A stretch of 64,000 bases of DNA from Loripinus fragilis (taxonomy: Eukaryota > Mollusca > Bivalvia > Lucinida > Lucinidae). The position numbers and the translations under genes are program-made. This document shows positions 1-11,900 of the stretch, piece after piece. How positions within the stretch are numbered: the stretch's first letter is position 1; each line of letters starts with the position of its first letter. The notes beneath the pieces were generated by a model. It was not told the origin of the DNA. It made no database searches and was given only the letters and a program-made list of their open reading frames with translations. The stretch is taken from positions 86,814,779 to 86,878,778 of the forward strand of contig OZ026525.1 in NCBI GenBank assembly GCA_964019695.1, in the 5' to 3' direction.

Positions 1-299
1 TATTCTATTCTACCATAATCAAATGGTTTACAAAAAGAATACCCCAAAATCTATCAATGTTGTATCAACAATTTACAGTCCAGTTCACTGTGCAAATCTA
101 AATGTTTATTGGCAAGACAAATTTTTTACCAAAAGGGATGTACAAAGCGCAAAATCCGCCCATCGGGATGCACTGCAGTGCTCGAAAAAGCATTTGTCAG
201 CTTGTATTTACTAGTCCTTCAGACTGCAAGGCAGGTGAAAATTTAGATGACTTTCAATGTAAATTTTGATTTTCTCCATATATGCCAATAAGTGCTGTG

Positions 300-435
300 A
301 TGCAGGGCAGAGGACAAAAATTCCACTTGTCTGCTCGTAATTATACGAGTGAAATCTAGAAAGGACTAGTGCTTTGGGAAGAATTACTCATCTTTTCTAG
401 TTTCACCCTAAAATCTAAGGGTGAAACTAGCATTT
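300..435. repeat. Short foldback, CGTAATTATACGAGTGAAATC family
   Basis: GACAAAAATTCCACTTGTCT, GTGAAATCTAGAAAGGACTA and AGTGCTTTGGGAAGAATTAC recur at 14779-14870. Confidence 0.6.
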
Positions 436-439
436 TTTG

Positions 440-1190
440 AGTATTGACTCTGAAATCTTTTTGTCAGTATATGGGATGCAGTTATGCAGTGATTCATTTA
501 CAATTTTGGCTTATGGGTCCTGGGACTCGCTGTTTCCCATATCAACGAGTCCAGCTGCAAACTTATGAGTCCAGAACACTATTTTTAATGACAAGTCTGC
601 AATACTATTGCATCCTGGGACTCGCTGAAATAAAAACTTTGCACCCCAGAGACAAAATTATGCACAAAAGATGCAGGATGCGCAGGTAACAAAATCACTG
701 GTTATGGATTTGACTGGGTAAATATCATTTTAACAGTGATATAAGGAACTTAATAAGTCATATTACATATTACTCCCTTATGTTCTTTATTGTATACACT
801 TTTAAAGGACAAGTATAAATGTGTTTGCATGACAATGTGAAAATTGTGAGCTACTCATCCTGCAGGACAAGTGCAATATTGAAATATTTTTGTCCCCTGC
901 AGGGCAAGTGCCTATTTCAAGATATTTCAAGGTCTGCCCTGTCAAGACAATCGTGAAATCTGCTTCAAAATGTGTCAAAACGCTCAAATTTGTGCGGCAG
1001 GAAAAAAAAGTGAAGAGTTAAGACCAAGCACAGACTACGCAGTGATTGACCAAATGAACACACAACTTTTCCTTTTCAGAAACGGTTAATCTTAGAAGCA
1101 GTGTCAGTGATGTCTTCCGAATGAGTGGATAGAGAGATGATTCCCCATCAAGGTAAATGGAGCCTCGTCTGGATGAAACCTGTCTTCGAC
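440..1190. other. No gene or clear repeat seen
   Basis: Short ORFs only; one foldback-like CCTGCAGGACAAGTG / CCCTGCAGGGCAAGTG pair near 860-910. Confidence 0.5.
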
Positions 1191-1196
1191 AGGGAT

Positions 1197-1575
1197 ACAG
1201 ACTAACCTTTTTTCACCACAAGCAAGCTGGGCCACTAAAACAAAATAATTGGGGGCCCAGCCCAAAACTAAGGGGCCCAGGATTCAACCGAATTAATTTC
1301 AATACCATTGCCAAGCATTTGCTTTACTCATAATTGAAGTCAGAATTTACAATATCTGTATACCTTTGATTATTTTCCATATTAACAGTATTATTTGGAA
1401 TCAGCTGAATAAAGATTTGTAAACATCCAACAGCTGATGTCAGATTTGACAAGACTTCATACCTTTATATACTACCCTTTTTTCAGGGGAAAGCTGGGCC
1501 CCTAAAAATTTAGTTTTAGGGGCCCAGCCCAAAATTTAGGAGCACTGGACTACTGGGCCCCTGTTAGTCTTTTTC
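1197..1575. repeat. GGGCCC-rich repeat with short inverted ends
   Basis: AGACTAAC at the left and GTTAGTCT at the right bound copies of CTGGGCCCCTAAAA and GGGGCCCAGCCCAAAA. Low-confidence MITE. Confidence 0.45.
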
Positions 1576-2069
1576 CCTGCTTCGGGGTTTCCAAAACTGT
1601 CATACCCAAACAAGCCTGCTCAGCTACAGAGACAACCTAGAAAATTGAACTTTCGCTAGTAGCAAGTTTAGATATAACAAAAAAAAAGGCGCTGATCAGA
1701 CTGCGCGCATACGCAGGCTGGTCTGCGCCTTTGTATTCGCTTACCACTGAGGACAGGTTTTCTCATGTCACAGACCAATTACATAGGTCTTGGTAAACAA
1801 CAACTTGAGCTTTAAAATTGTGAATATTTTTGTACTCATCAGTTTTAACACAGGTTATGGTTGCTCAAAAAAAATGGAGCTTTAAAATTGTAATATTTTT
1901 GTACCCATCAGTTTTAACAAATGTTTTGGTAGCTCAAAAGAACCATCTCATTGAGACCATTCTTTTGAGTACCCACAACATATGTTTTGGTTGAGAAATA
2001 AGAAAATTAATTTTTGATTACACGCTGACTCTTATCTGGTAGCCTGTGATTATCAAAAACTAAATAATC

Positions 2070-3346
2070 TTAACTCTTTGCCTCCTGGGTAATTTTTATG
2101 CCCCCAAAGGAACTTTGGGAGGCATATAGTAATTGCACGGTCCATCCGTCCGTGCTACTGATATGGATTTGGGGGCCTTTTTAGTGGTCTGGAGATAGAC
2201 AAGGGGCCATTTCTTAACAAGGGGCCATGGCCCTCTGTAAGTTGCCTCAAATGATTCAGGGGACCTCAGGGGAGGTAATAAAATAAACTTCTTAAAAAGG
2301 GCCATTTTATGTATATGGTGATGGACGTCTAAACTGGAAATGGCCCGTAGTAATTTGTCAGTCTGATATTAAAGTGCCAATTCAGAGCTAAACTGGCCCG
2401 TTATTTTGGACACTTGGCCCCATATTAATGGCCCTTTATAGACTGGCCCGATATTCAATATTGAGCGTAAGTCCGTCCGTCCGTCCCGCTTTCGTGTCCG
2501 GTCCATATCTCCTGTATTCTTTGAGGTAAGAATTTCAAATTTGGTGTGTGGATACATCTTGGGATGGCGGAGTGTCCCGTACCATTTTCGGGTCACTGTG
2601 ACCTTGACCTTTACCTCTGACCTAGTTTTTAGAATAATCATGTCCGGAGCATATCTCTTATATTATTTGAGGTAGGAATCTCAAATTTGTTGTGTGGATG
2701 CACCTTGGGATGAGGAAGTGTAGCATACCATAATTAGGTCACTGTGACCTTGAACTTGACCTCTGACCTAGTTTCTAGAAACTGGTGCATATCTCATATA
2801 TTCTTTGAAATAGGAATTTCAAATTTGGTATGTAAATGCATCTTGGGATGCCTGAGTGTCACAAACCATTTTTGGGTCACTGTGACCTTGACCTCTGACC
2901 TGGTTTTCAAGAATTATTGTGTCCAGAGTATATCTCTTATATTTTATGATGTAGGAATCGCAAATTTGGGGTGGCGATTCCTCTTGGGATGGCGGAGTGG
3001 TGCATACCATTTTGAGTCACTTTGACCTTTACATTGACTTCTGGCCTCATTTCTAGGTATTTCCTGCTATATTACAGCTAACTTTCCTCAAATGTAACTT
3101 ATGCGAGACCAATTCCTTTGGGGGCATTCGTCACGTGTTTGTGACATTTCTTGTTTCATGCTTTTTTAGTCGTCTGCTGATTTTTTTCAAAATCAAATTT
3201 TTCGAAAAAAAATTTCATGAATATCTTCAGATTGTCAAACAGTTTGGACCCAGATCAGGCTCAGCGTTCTGTCGGGCCTGCTCTGGTTCCAAAGTGTTTG
3301 CAAATGTTAACAGCAGACGACACTCAGTAGGCAATGAGTTAACTCT
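2070..3346. mobile_element. Palindromic MITE (TTAACTCTTTGCATGCTGGG family) interrupted by an insertion
   Basis: The left end TTAACTCTTTGCCTCCTGGG (2069-2090) and right part with GTCGTCTGCTGA (3170), the GTTTGGACCCAGATCAGG hairpin and AATGAGTTAACTC belong to one family copy, split by the element 2098-3127. Confidence 0.65.
2098..3127. mobile_element. Element with 15-bp inverted ends and AGGTCA-rich tandem units
   Basis: Inverted ends ATGCCCCCAAAGGAA (2098-2112) and TTCCTTTGGGGGCAT (3113-3127). Inside, after CGTCCGTCCGTC (2472), four degenerate ~140-bp units repeat CATATCTC-TAT, GGAATTTCAAATTTGG and GTCACTGTGACCTTGACCT. Short ORFs here only follow the repeat. Confidence 0.75.
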
Positions 3347-4349
3347 TTCCTTGCAAGTGGCCACTTTAGTTGTCTGCTGATAGCCTTTACAAACAGTTTG
3401 GACCCAGATCATGTCCAAAGAAATGTCAGGCCTTATACTTGTCTTACTAAAAATAGTATCACAATGTGCTTAGTTAACCGGGCTGATACTGCTTGTGATT
3501 CCAAACCTATAATTCAATTGGACCCATATCGGCCCTTGTGTGCACCCATCTGGGCCCTTGTGTGCACCTATAACAGTGTGTCAGCATCTTAAATGACATC
3601 TTTCATACAGCCATGATGTAATGACTCGCACATAAACACATAAATTGAAATAAAAAATTCAAATGCGGCCGCTGTCGCATTACCAGGCATATAGGCCCGG
3701 GCAAATACAGATATAATGGGCTGATATGCCTGGTAACATGACTGTGGCCATGTACTAATCTCTAAATATTGTTTGACACTCTGATGGTATTTCTGGAAGA
3801 TTTTTAAAAAAGTTTTTAACCCAATAAAGCCAAATGGAACTTCCCAACTTATTAATTGGACCAGTCCATTCCTGCTTTAAGGGTTCTTTGTGGTATTTTT
3901 TATTTTCATTTGAATTTCATTGAGCATTCTGTTTAAGCAAACAGTGGAGGCCCTGATCAGCACTGTTTTTCAATGTCCCACAAAAAGGACGCCATGCTTA
4001 TATGGGTAAGAAAGAAAATCTGCCGAAGATAAAAAAAGCATTGAATGCATTGAATGGGTTACATTTACTCAACTGTTGAGATTTTTATACTTATTTGTTT
4101 GCATTTGATTCTTTACATTCCATCAACAATCTTTCAGTTAAACAAGGATGGGTCTTCCTGGGTTGGAAGGATAAATATGTCTTGCTCAAGGACCACAAGG
4201 CAGTGACGCCGGTTAGCCCTCGGCCTCGAGTCAAGCACTCAGGCCAACCTGAAAAATATTTTGTTTCCCCTTACCCGACCCTGTTTTACCGGTATGGGTT
4301 GGTCAGTAGGATTTTTTTTTAAATTTCTTAAATTGGATTCCCATTAAAC

Positions 4350-4580
4350 TTGATTGTAAACTGTAAAACCTGTCTTAAGAGGCGACTCAAAGAAAGACAA
4401 AAAAATTGTTTTGTTTTCAAGACCAATTATCGCATAGTGCAGGTCAGAAGTATTGCAGAATGCTCCCTGGGAGCATTCTGCAATACCTTTGACCTGCATT
4501 TAGCGCCCATTTGTCTTAACAACCTTTATTGTGTATATCTTTGAATGGACGTTTTAGGCAGGTTTTACTGTATAGTCCTA
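4350..4580. mobile_element. Tigger-like MITE with perfect inner hairpin
   Basis: GTAAAACCTGTCTTAAGAGG at the left and GGCAGGTTTTACTGTA at the right; inside, GTATTGCAGAATGCTCCC and its exact complement. Confidence 0.7.
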
Positions 4581-4824
4581 CTATAGTATAGGCACTAAAA
4601 TTAAACACACAAACAATTTGCTAAGAAATTTTGGCATTAAATTAGAAAATTTTCTAAGTTTGCAATGAAATTTAAAAAAAAGTTCTTGACTGAAAATTGA
4701 AATAAAATTTTTTGAGTAGGGCCTTTTTTTCAGGGTCGGTCAGGTAAGGGGAAACAAATAAAATTTTAATTTAGGCCTCAACCACTGAGCCACTGCACTC
4801 CCTTTTGTACTTTTCAGACATGTT

Positions 4825-5010
4825 TAACTCTTTGTCTGCTAGCGGCAAATTTTGTTGCATGCTGATAACCTTTGCAAACAATTTAGACCCAGATCAGATT
4901 CAACAGAATGTCAGTCCTGATCTGGATCCAAACCACATGACTCTGATATTAAAGTTCCTGAAAGAAGCATGAAATCGAAAAATTACCCAGTATGCAAAGA
5001 GTTAGTCTTT
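4825..5010. mobile_element. Palindromic MITE, CTCTTTGC family
   Basis: TTTAACTCTTTGTCTGCTAG ... CCAGTATGCAAAGAGTTA. Further copies of the family: 6790-7028, 16416-16632, 23245-23435, 25361-25565, 26491-26690, 42120-42300, 49255-49612, 51545-51712 and 57268-57495. Copies share GTCGTCTGCTGA, GCAAACAGTTTGGACCCAGA and a variable central loop. Confidence 0.75.
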
Positions 5011-5082
5011 CTTCAAACCTTGTAGGACCAGATGACCTATGAGACATGCAGGTTGTTTTTTATTTTTCACAACAGTTATTTC

Positions 5083-5281
5083 GGGAGCAAAGTGGCTCAG
5101 TGATAGAGTACTTGACTCGAGACCGAGGGGCCGCGGGTTCAAGCCTCACCGGCATCACTGTGTTGTGTCCTTGAGCAAGACACATTTATCCTTGCTTAGT
5201 ACTGGTTCAACCTAGGAAGACCCATCCAGACATAACTGAAAAATTGTTAATTGGGAAATAAAGAATCAAATCAAACTAACA
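5083..5281 (+). mobile_element. tRNA-derived SINE, family 1
   Basis: The head has an A-box (GTGGCTCAGTGATAGAGT) and a B-box (GGTTCAAGCCTC); then TTGAGCAAGACACATTTATC, AGTACTGGTTCAACC and tail AAAGAATCAAATCAAACTAA. Other family copies: 4090-4240 (-, 5' truncated) and 51196-51357 (-, truncated). Confidence 0.8.
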
Positions 5282-5317
5282 ACATTTATCTACTTCCATG
5301 TTTGATGTTTATGAGCT

Positions 5318-5720
5318 GTTAACTCTTTGCTTGCTGGGTAATTTGGCAGGCTTTCAGTGTCGTCTGCTGCTTTTTTTTCAAAATTAACTTTTTCAAACAG
5401 AGTGTCAAACAGTTTGGACCCAGATCAGGACTGACATTGAGTTGGTACTGATCTGGGTTGAACCTGTTTGCAAAGATAATCAGCAGACGACAATAGTTGC
5501 CCAATTTGGGGAAAGGGTAGGCTGGCTCCAGTCCTTAAAACAATTTATCATCAATGTGTCATATTATATACTTGTAGCCAGTCTAACTCTGATGGCTCTG
5601 TTTTAAAACAGAACCATCAGAGTTAGACTGGCTACAAGCATGATATTACACATTGATGAAAAATTGTTTTAAGGACTGGAGCCAGTCTAGGGAAAGGGTT
5701 AAGACTCTGGTGAGTCTGAT
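5318..5720. mobile_element. Palindromic MITE (CTCTTTGC family) with a nested hairpin element
   Basis: TTAACTCTTTGCTTGCTGGG, GTCGTCTGCTGC and the arm GTTTGGACCCAGATCAGG mark the family; the right part is interrupted at 5518-5689. Confidence 0.7.
5518..5689. mobile_element. 172-bp hairpin element with 9-bp target-site duplication
   Basis: Ends TAGGCTGGCTCCAGTCCTTA and the complement ending CTGGAGCCAGTCTA, flanked by GGGAAAGGG at 5509-5517 and 5690-5698. Arms of about 80 bp are almost perfectly complementary. A 9-bp duplication suggests Mutator-like mobilisation (inference). Confidence 0.8.
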
Positions 5721-6073
5721 TGGGTAATATGAGACATCCTTTATTGCATATGCAACAAGGCAAATGCATTAATCCAGAGAATTACCACCCAAAATAAAAA
5801 AAATTGAATACAGTTGTCCCCTAGTAACCCTTTATATACGAAAAACCCCGAAACGGGTAATTTTACAAACAGTGAAGACCAAGATGAAATGCCACAAGGC
5901 GGCATTTTATCAGGGTCTACACTGTTTATTAAGGTAAAAAAGATCTTCAGACAAAAAATACATTTTTTTTTTAAAAGTATAACCTGACACCCCTAGATAT
6001 GTACAATGGACAATCCCAAGATTATTGTATCAAACCAGAAGGAAGAATCCATTAGTATATAAAGGGCTAAATG

Positions 6074-6477
6074 CAGGGCTCCCACAAGCTATGGAAATCA
6101 TGGAAAACCTGGAAAATCACTAAAAAAAGTCCCATGCATGGAAAAATCATGGAATTTTGAAAAACTGAAGACTCATGGAAAAATCATTGAATTTTGTGAA
6201 ATAATTTGACAAAAACCCCTAGTAGCCAGAAAACTAGCTGTCGAGTCCGTTTTCTGGCTGCTGGTGGTTTCAAGTTTTAATTATTTCAAAATGCATGCAT
6301 GGTCTACAAGCATGCTGTTGTTACTGCATTCTGCATTTATGCTCAGCGTGCTGAAGATGCTGCTAAAAGGGGAGGTTGGAGGCCATGTATTAAATAGTCA
6401 TGGAAGTTACATTTTTGATCATGGAAATTCATGGAAAAATCATGGAATTGTGCTTTTGAATTTCTGTGGGAACCCTG
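6074..6477. mobile_element. hAT-like MITE with ATGGAAAAATCATGG repeats, next to an INO80E acceptor
   Basis: Ends CAGGGCTCCCACA / TGTGGGAACCCTG with TAAATG on both sides (6068-6073, 6478-6483). The interior repeats CATGGAAAAATCATGGAA. It ends 27 nt before INO80E exon 6505. Confidence 0.75.
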
Positions 6478-6504
6478 TAAATGCCATCTTTTTTTTCTCC
6501 ACAG

Positions 6505-6596
6505 AAATTTTAGTGCAGACTCAGGTGATGGAACATCAGATTGACTACAAACAGAAATATAAAGCTTTGAAAAAGAAGCTCAAGTTCCTTGTATAT
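6505..6596 (+). CDS. INO80E: INO80E exon with likely start codon (6528)
   Basis: The acceptor is a T/C tract ending in CAG at 6502-6504 and the donor is GTAAGT at 6597. From ATG 6528 the exon encodes MEHQIDYKQKYKALKKKLKF plus LVY and ends in phase 0. The 23 nt before the ATG are probably 5' UTR but are also open in frame, so a start in an earlier exon cannot be excluded. A hAT-like MITE (6074-6477) ends 27 nt upstream of the exon, so branch point and tract lie at or inside its edge. Confidence 0.85.
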
Positions 6597-8831
6597 GTAA
6601 GTATGCACCTCCAGATAAGAGGGATCAGGACTTGAGTTAAGAGTCACTTAGTGCGTAACAAAAAATTATTTTTCTTGTTTCTTAACCAAAACATATGTTG
6701 TGGGTACTCAAAAGAACTGTCTCCATGAGACGGTTCTTTTGAGCACCCAAAACATATGTTAAAACTGATCAGTAAAAAAAATATCTACAATTTTACCCAT
6801 TAACTTTTCCTGCGTGTTGTGACTTTCGGTGTCTATTTGGTATTTGACCAAACTGTTTTCAAAGAATACCAAACATACACTGAAATTCTTTACATGCTGG
6901 GTTTGGTCAAAAGTTTGGACCAAACTGTTTGACACTCTAATAGAGTTTTTTTTAGAAAAAAATAATTTTGAGAAAAACAGCAGATGACAAAAATTCACAA
7001 AAAATTTCCCGGCATGCAAAGATTGAATTAAATTTTCCTTAGGTTCAGCTGTATGTGCCCTGTGAGGATAAAAACAAAATATCCTCTCTCAGGGTTCGCA
7101 CAGGCTTGAAAAGACTTTTAAGTACTTCAATATACAGGTTTGTCTTGAAAAGTCCTTGAAAAATAAATTTACCTTGAAAAGTTCTTGAAAAACACTCAAA
7201 GGCCTTGAAAAGGCCTTGAATTTTACCATTTACAGGAGGGTTCAACACTGTCTTTGGAGACCTAAATCTGTATGCTGCACCAAATAAAGGCACCACAATT
7301 TTATACTCATTTCCTCAAATGTATATCTTTAGTAATGCAGTCTAGCATTTCAAAAATAGAATTTTAACGTGTAAATCAGTCTTTTTTATGTTTTACAGTA
7401 GGCAAGTCTTTTAGAAGTCCTTGAAAAGTCCTTGAATTTTACACAACACTGTATCTGTATTTTTCACCTAAAAATGCTTTATTGAAAATTATTTTTCATA
7501 CTTGTCAACCAAAACATATGTTGTGGGTACTCAAGAGAACCGTCTCAATGAGACGGCTCTTTTAGCACCCAAAAACACATGTTAAGATTGATTGGTAAGA
7601 AAATAATGACAATTTTGCACTAAAAAAGATTTCTTATCTGGTTCTATGAGCTTTGCTTTTATTTTCTCCCCAGGAGCAGGAGTGTTTTCTTGAAGAACTG
7701 AGGAAAGCTCAAAGAAGATTGCTAAAAGTTTCAAGAGATAGAAGGTACACCATACTCTACTTATATAATCCAAAAGATAAACAAAAATATTTGGACGTAA
7801 AATTGTAAATATTTTCTTACCCATCAATTTTTACATATGTTTTGGGTTCTCAAAAGAACCGTCTCATTGAGACCGTTCTTTTGAGTACCCACAACATATG
7901 TTTTGGTTGAGAATTAAGAAAAATAATTTCTAATTACTTTTGAATATTTTATCTAGAGGCCTGGTTACTCAATGTAATAATTCTAAAAGGAAGAAAGTCA
8001 GACTCTTCTAGGATTTTCTTCCACCAACCAGTACTGTAGAATGTAGATATTAATTGATGGGAGCGCAGTGGCTCAGTGGTAGAGTGCTTGACTCTAGACT
8101 GAGGGGCCGCGGGTTCGAGCCTCACCGGCATCACTGCGTTGTGGTCCTTGAGCAAGACACATTAATCCTAGCTTAGTACTGGTTCAACCCAGGAAGACCC
8201 GTTCCTGTTTAACTGAAAGATCTTTGATAGGACGTAAAGAATCAAATCAAACAAACAAAAGATAATGATTGCATTTCTGGTAGGATATGGAAAGAGGAAC
8301 CCCTGAATATGAGGCAACAGTAGAGGCGGAGCTCTTGGACTGCTAAAAGTGTCCAAGTTGGAGAAAGAAAGGGCATACTGCACCAGGCAGCGCAGCACAG
8401 TCTGTAACATGTCTGGCTGCAGTTCGAGGGGGTCGCGAGTTTGATCCCGGCCTGGTCCCATACTTTCATGGAGATTGATCATATAATAATTTCTACGGTC
8501 ATTCATCTACCTTTCCGCTGATTCAAGAAGGGTTGCTGTCAGTTACAAGCGAAAGTATGTGCACGGAGGACTGGTTAACGGTTTAGTCGAGCTTGTGGGT
8601 TAGGTGAACTGACCGTCCTGACATGACCATAGCTATCGACTGGTACGTAAAAGATCAAACCAAACCAAACCAAAACCAAAAAAGGGTATCCTGCCATAAA
8701 TCTTTGCTTCAAGTACACAAATGGCAGCCTTACCAAAGGTGAGATCTGCTCTGTAAGCAGCTTGCCAGCTACCTAAAGGGGGCCCACTGATGTGGAAAAT
8801 GCTCCAGCACCTGCCCATTAATCAAAACCCA

Positions 8832-8900
<69 letters not shown>

Positions 8901-11900
8901 TCATCATATCTTGTGTTCTCATCTTTGAAAGCAGTTATATAAAGTTCTACAGCTGACATATTAAGCAAGAATTTAATAATATATATCCTAATTTAGCATG
9001 TTATCCCATAAAGAGGGAGCGCAGTGGCTCAGTGGTAGAGTCCTAGACTCGAGGGGCTGCAGGTTCGAGCCTCACCGGCGCCACTGCGTTGTAGTTATTG
9101 AGCAAGACACATTTATCCTAGCTTAGTACTGGTTCAACCCAGAAAGACCCGTCCCTGTTAAACTGAAAGATTGTTGATGGGATGTAAAGAATCAAATCAA
9201 ACAAATAAATTACCCATAAAGAGCCACCTACAATTTGCAGCAGAGGACAATTTCAAATTTTGCTGCTTTTTCAAAACTAACAAAATAAGGCATGATATTT
9301 CACAAGAATTGTCTGTGTCAGACAATTCTCATGAAATATCATACCTTATTTTTGTTCGAAAATTAAAAAAGATGTTGCAGTCGTGATTGTCGCTTTTAGG
9401 ATTTATAAATATATTGTTTGTGAACAAAAGACGTTTCCGAACCACACCCAGAATATATAACTGACCAGTGCAACAACAACAAAATTGCACATGTTCAGTC
9501 ACCTACAATTAACCCGAGGTTAACTTACAGTTAATGTAGAGTGGTTTTCAGAACGGTGAATTAACTCATTGTTTGAATCTTCTTTAGTTTTCTACTTGAC
9601 CGTCTGCTGCAGGATGGAAGATTTTGATGGTCATTGTTGGTTTCACGATAATCTCACATTTGTTTATCTGCTTCAGTTTTCTACTTGACCGTCTGCTGCA
9701 GTATGAGAAACTTGATGACTCCTCCGATGATTCAGATCTCACAGCTTCTAGTGACAGTGACCATGAAGCACACAAGACTGAATCGGGGAGTTTAAAAAGG
9801 TAATTTCCCTATAATTTTCAGCAGACGACATATTTTGTTATATCTTTCTTAATTTTTTTGTGAAAGTAAGGCTTGACATTTTATTTGAATCATTTACATG
9901 AAATATTGAGCCACTTTTGGGTACTTAGAAATAGATGCAAAATTTGAAAATGTCATCTGCTGCAAATTTTAAGAAGTGTTTTAAGGGCCAACCTGGTTTG
10001 AACTGACAACCTATGAACGAATACTTTGACAACCAGTGTAGACCCAGATGATATTCATTTCCCCCGAGTCTGCAATATTTTTTATCCTCGACGAAGTTGG
10101 AGGGATATAGTGTTGGCAGCGTCCGTCTGTCAGTCCACTCTTACCAAAGTAACGTTGTGGTGTATGCGGTATAGAATACGGTACATTGTGGGGTGATTTT
10201 GCATGGTGGGGTGCACCCCTCAACACAACATGTTTAAATGAGTGTAAATAAGCTAAAATGGACATATTTGATGAAAGAGGGGTGCACCATATTTTTTTTT
10301 TTGGATAAGTTTGTCTAAGCTTGGACATGTCCAACGACTGACGTATGGGTTGCGGCCGACATGGACACTTTGGTATGGGTTGCAGCCCACAATGACAACC
10401 CCCTATGGACAAAATTTGCAAACACCTTACTAGTATTGCCCCTAAAAGTACCTCAAAGGGCCTCTTTCTTCTTATCTAAATGTTAACTATCTATGACATG
10501 AAATTTATCCAGGAATAGACACAATTAGATTTTGATTGGGTTGCAACCCAGATTGTTTAAAACCTGGGGTGCATACATTGTGGCGTGAAATTTTAAAATT
10601 CTGGGGTGCAACCCATATTATACCTCTTATAGGTACGTTCGCTCTTTTTGTCCCTGCGGAACCATATCTCAGTACCTATTGGTAGGTTTGATGCATTCTT
10701 GGTATAAATGATTAGTACCATGGACTCTCGATATCCTATATGTTTCGTCAAAATCGACCCCCTTAACACTTGAGTGATTGCCCTTGTCTAAGTATAGACA
10801 ATTATAATGCAAAACCTATATTAGCTTTTTTGTGTAATGATCTTCACATTTCCTCAAAGCTATTATATTTAACAACTTCTCACTATAGATCATGGTTGCC
10901 CAGTGCCTGTAGATAAGCATGGCAGTGTCAAAGTTTTACCCCCATATTTAAATTTTGCAATAACTAAGGCAGCTGTTAATTTTTTTTCTGAAATTTTGCA
11001 TGCAAACAGAGGAGCAATAGATATGAAACATATAAAGCGGGATTTTTGTAGATTTTTTATGTTCTTTCTGTCTTGTGTTTGCTATGCCTTTGTGCGCGTC
11101 TGTTTATATGTGTTTTGTGGTCACCTGCTAGGAAAGGGCTGACCTCTGGGCTCTGGTTTGTGGTGTCTAACTGTGAGTTTTTCACTTTCCCTTTGGTATC
11201 CTGGGTCAGGTGTGGTACTTGATTGTATCGATTCCTGATCTTTGCACCCTTACTTACTTAAGTTCGGAGACCTGGGTCCAATCCCCTGGGGTGGACTTAG
11301 GGGTCGGGGGCGAGGCCAAAAGTAAACTTTTTCAGAATTTGGTCATGTTGCATATCATATTAAAGCTAACAATGCATGCAGCCACATGGTAGCAAATATT
11401 TTGCCCACAGACACACCCTCAACCCTGGGGATGGGGTCAAAAGGTCAAACCATATTTTTTTCTGAAAGTAGTTATGTTGCATATCAACTTATTGGGATTT
11501 GAGCACAGAGCAAATATGCTGTCCTTAAACACAACCTTGACCCCTGGGGTGGAGTCAAAAGGTCAAATACTTTTCTTCTCTGAAAATGGTCATGTTGCAC
11601 ATCAAATTAAAGTGAAAGAAGTGTAGACTAACATACAAGGTAACACTTTGAATGTACACACACCCTTGACCTCTGGGGTTGGGTTGAAAGGTCAGATATT
11701 GAAATTGTGCAGCTGATAGAATATTTTTTGATTAAACTAAGCACTAAAACATACTTGACAGGCATTTGTTATGATCTAAATAATACTGAAGGTGAACTTA
11801 GGGTTTAGATAAATGGGATTTATGTTTTGTGATTTACATGTATCTCTAAAATAACCCTTCGTCCAGGGATATAAATTTGACAAATTGGTCTTGTTTTTCC

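Noticed and set aside
8059..8140. tRNA gene-like A- and B-boxes
   Set aside because: The tRNA-like head is fused to a conserved SINE body and tail and occurs in many dispersed copies with target-site duplications.
10011..10421. 136-codon minus-strand ORF in INO80E intron 3
   Set aside because: Antisense reading of an interspersed element with GGGGTGCACCCC motifs; considered for the missing exon but wrong strand.
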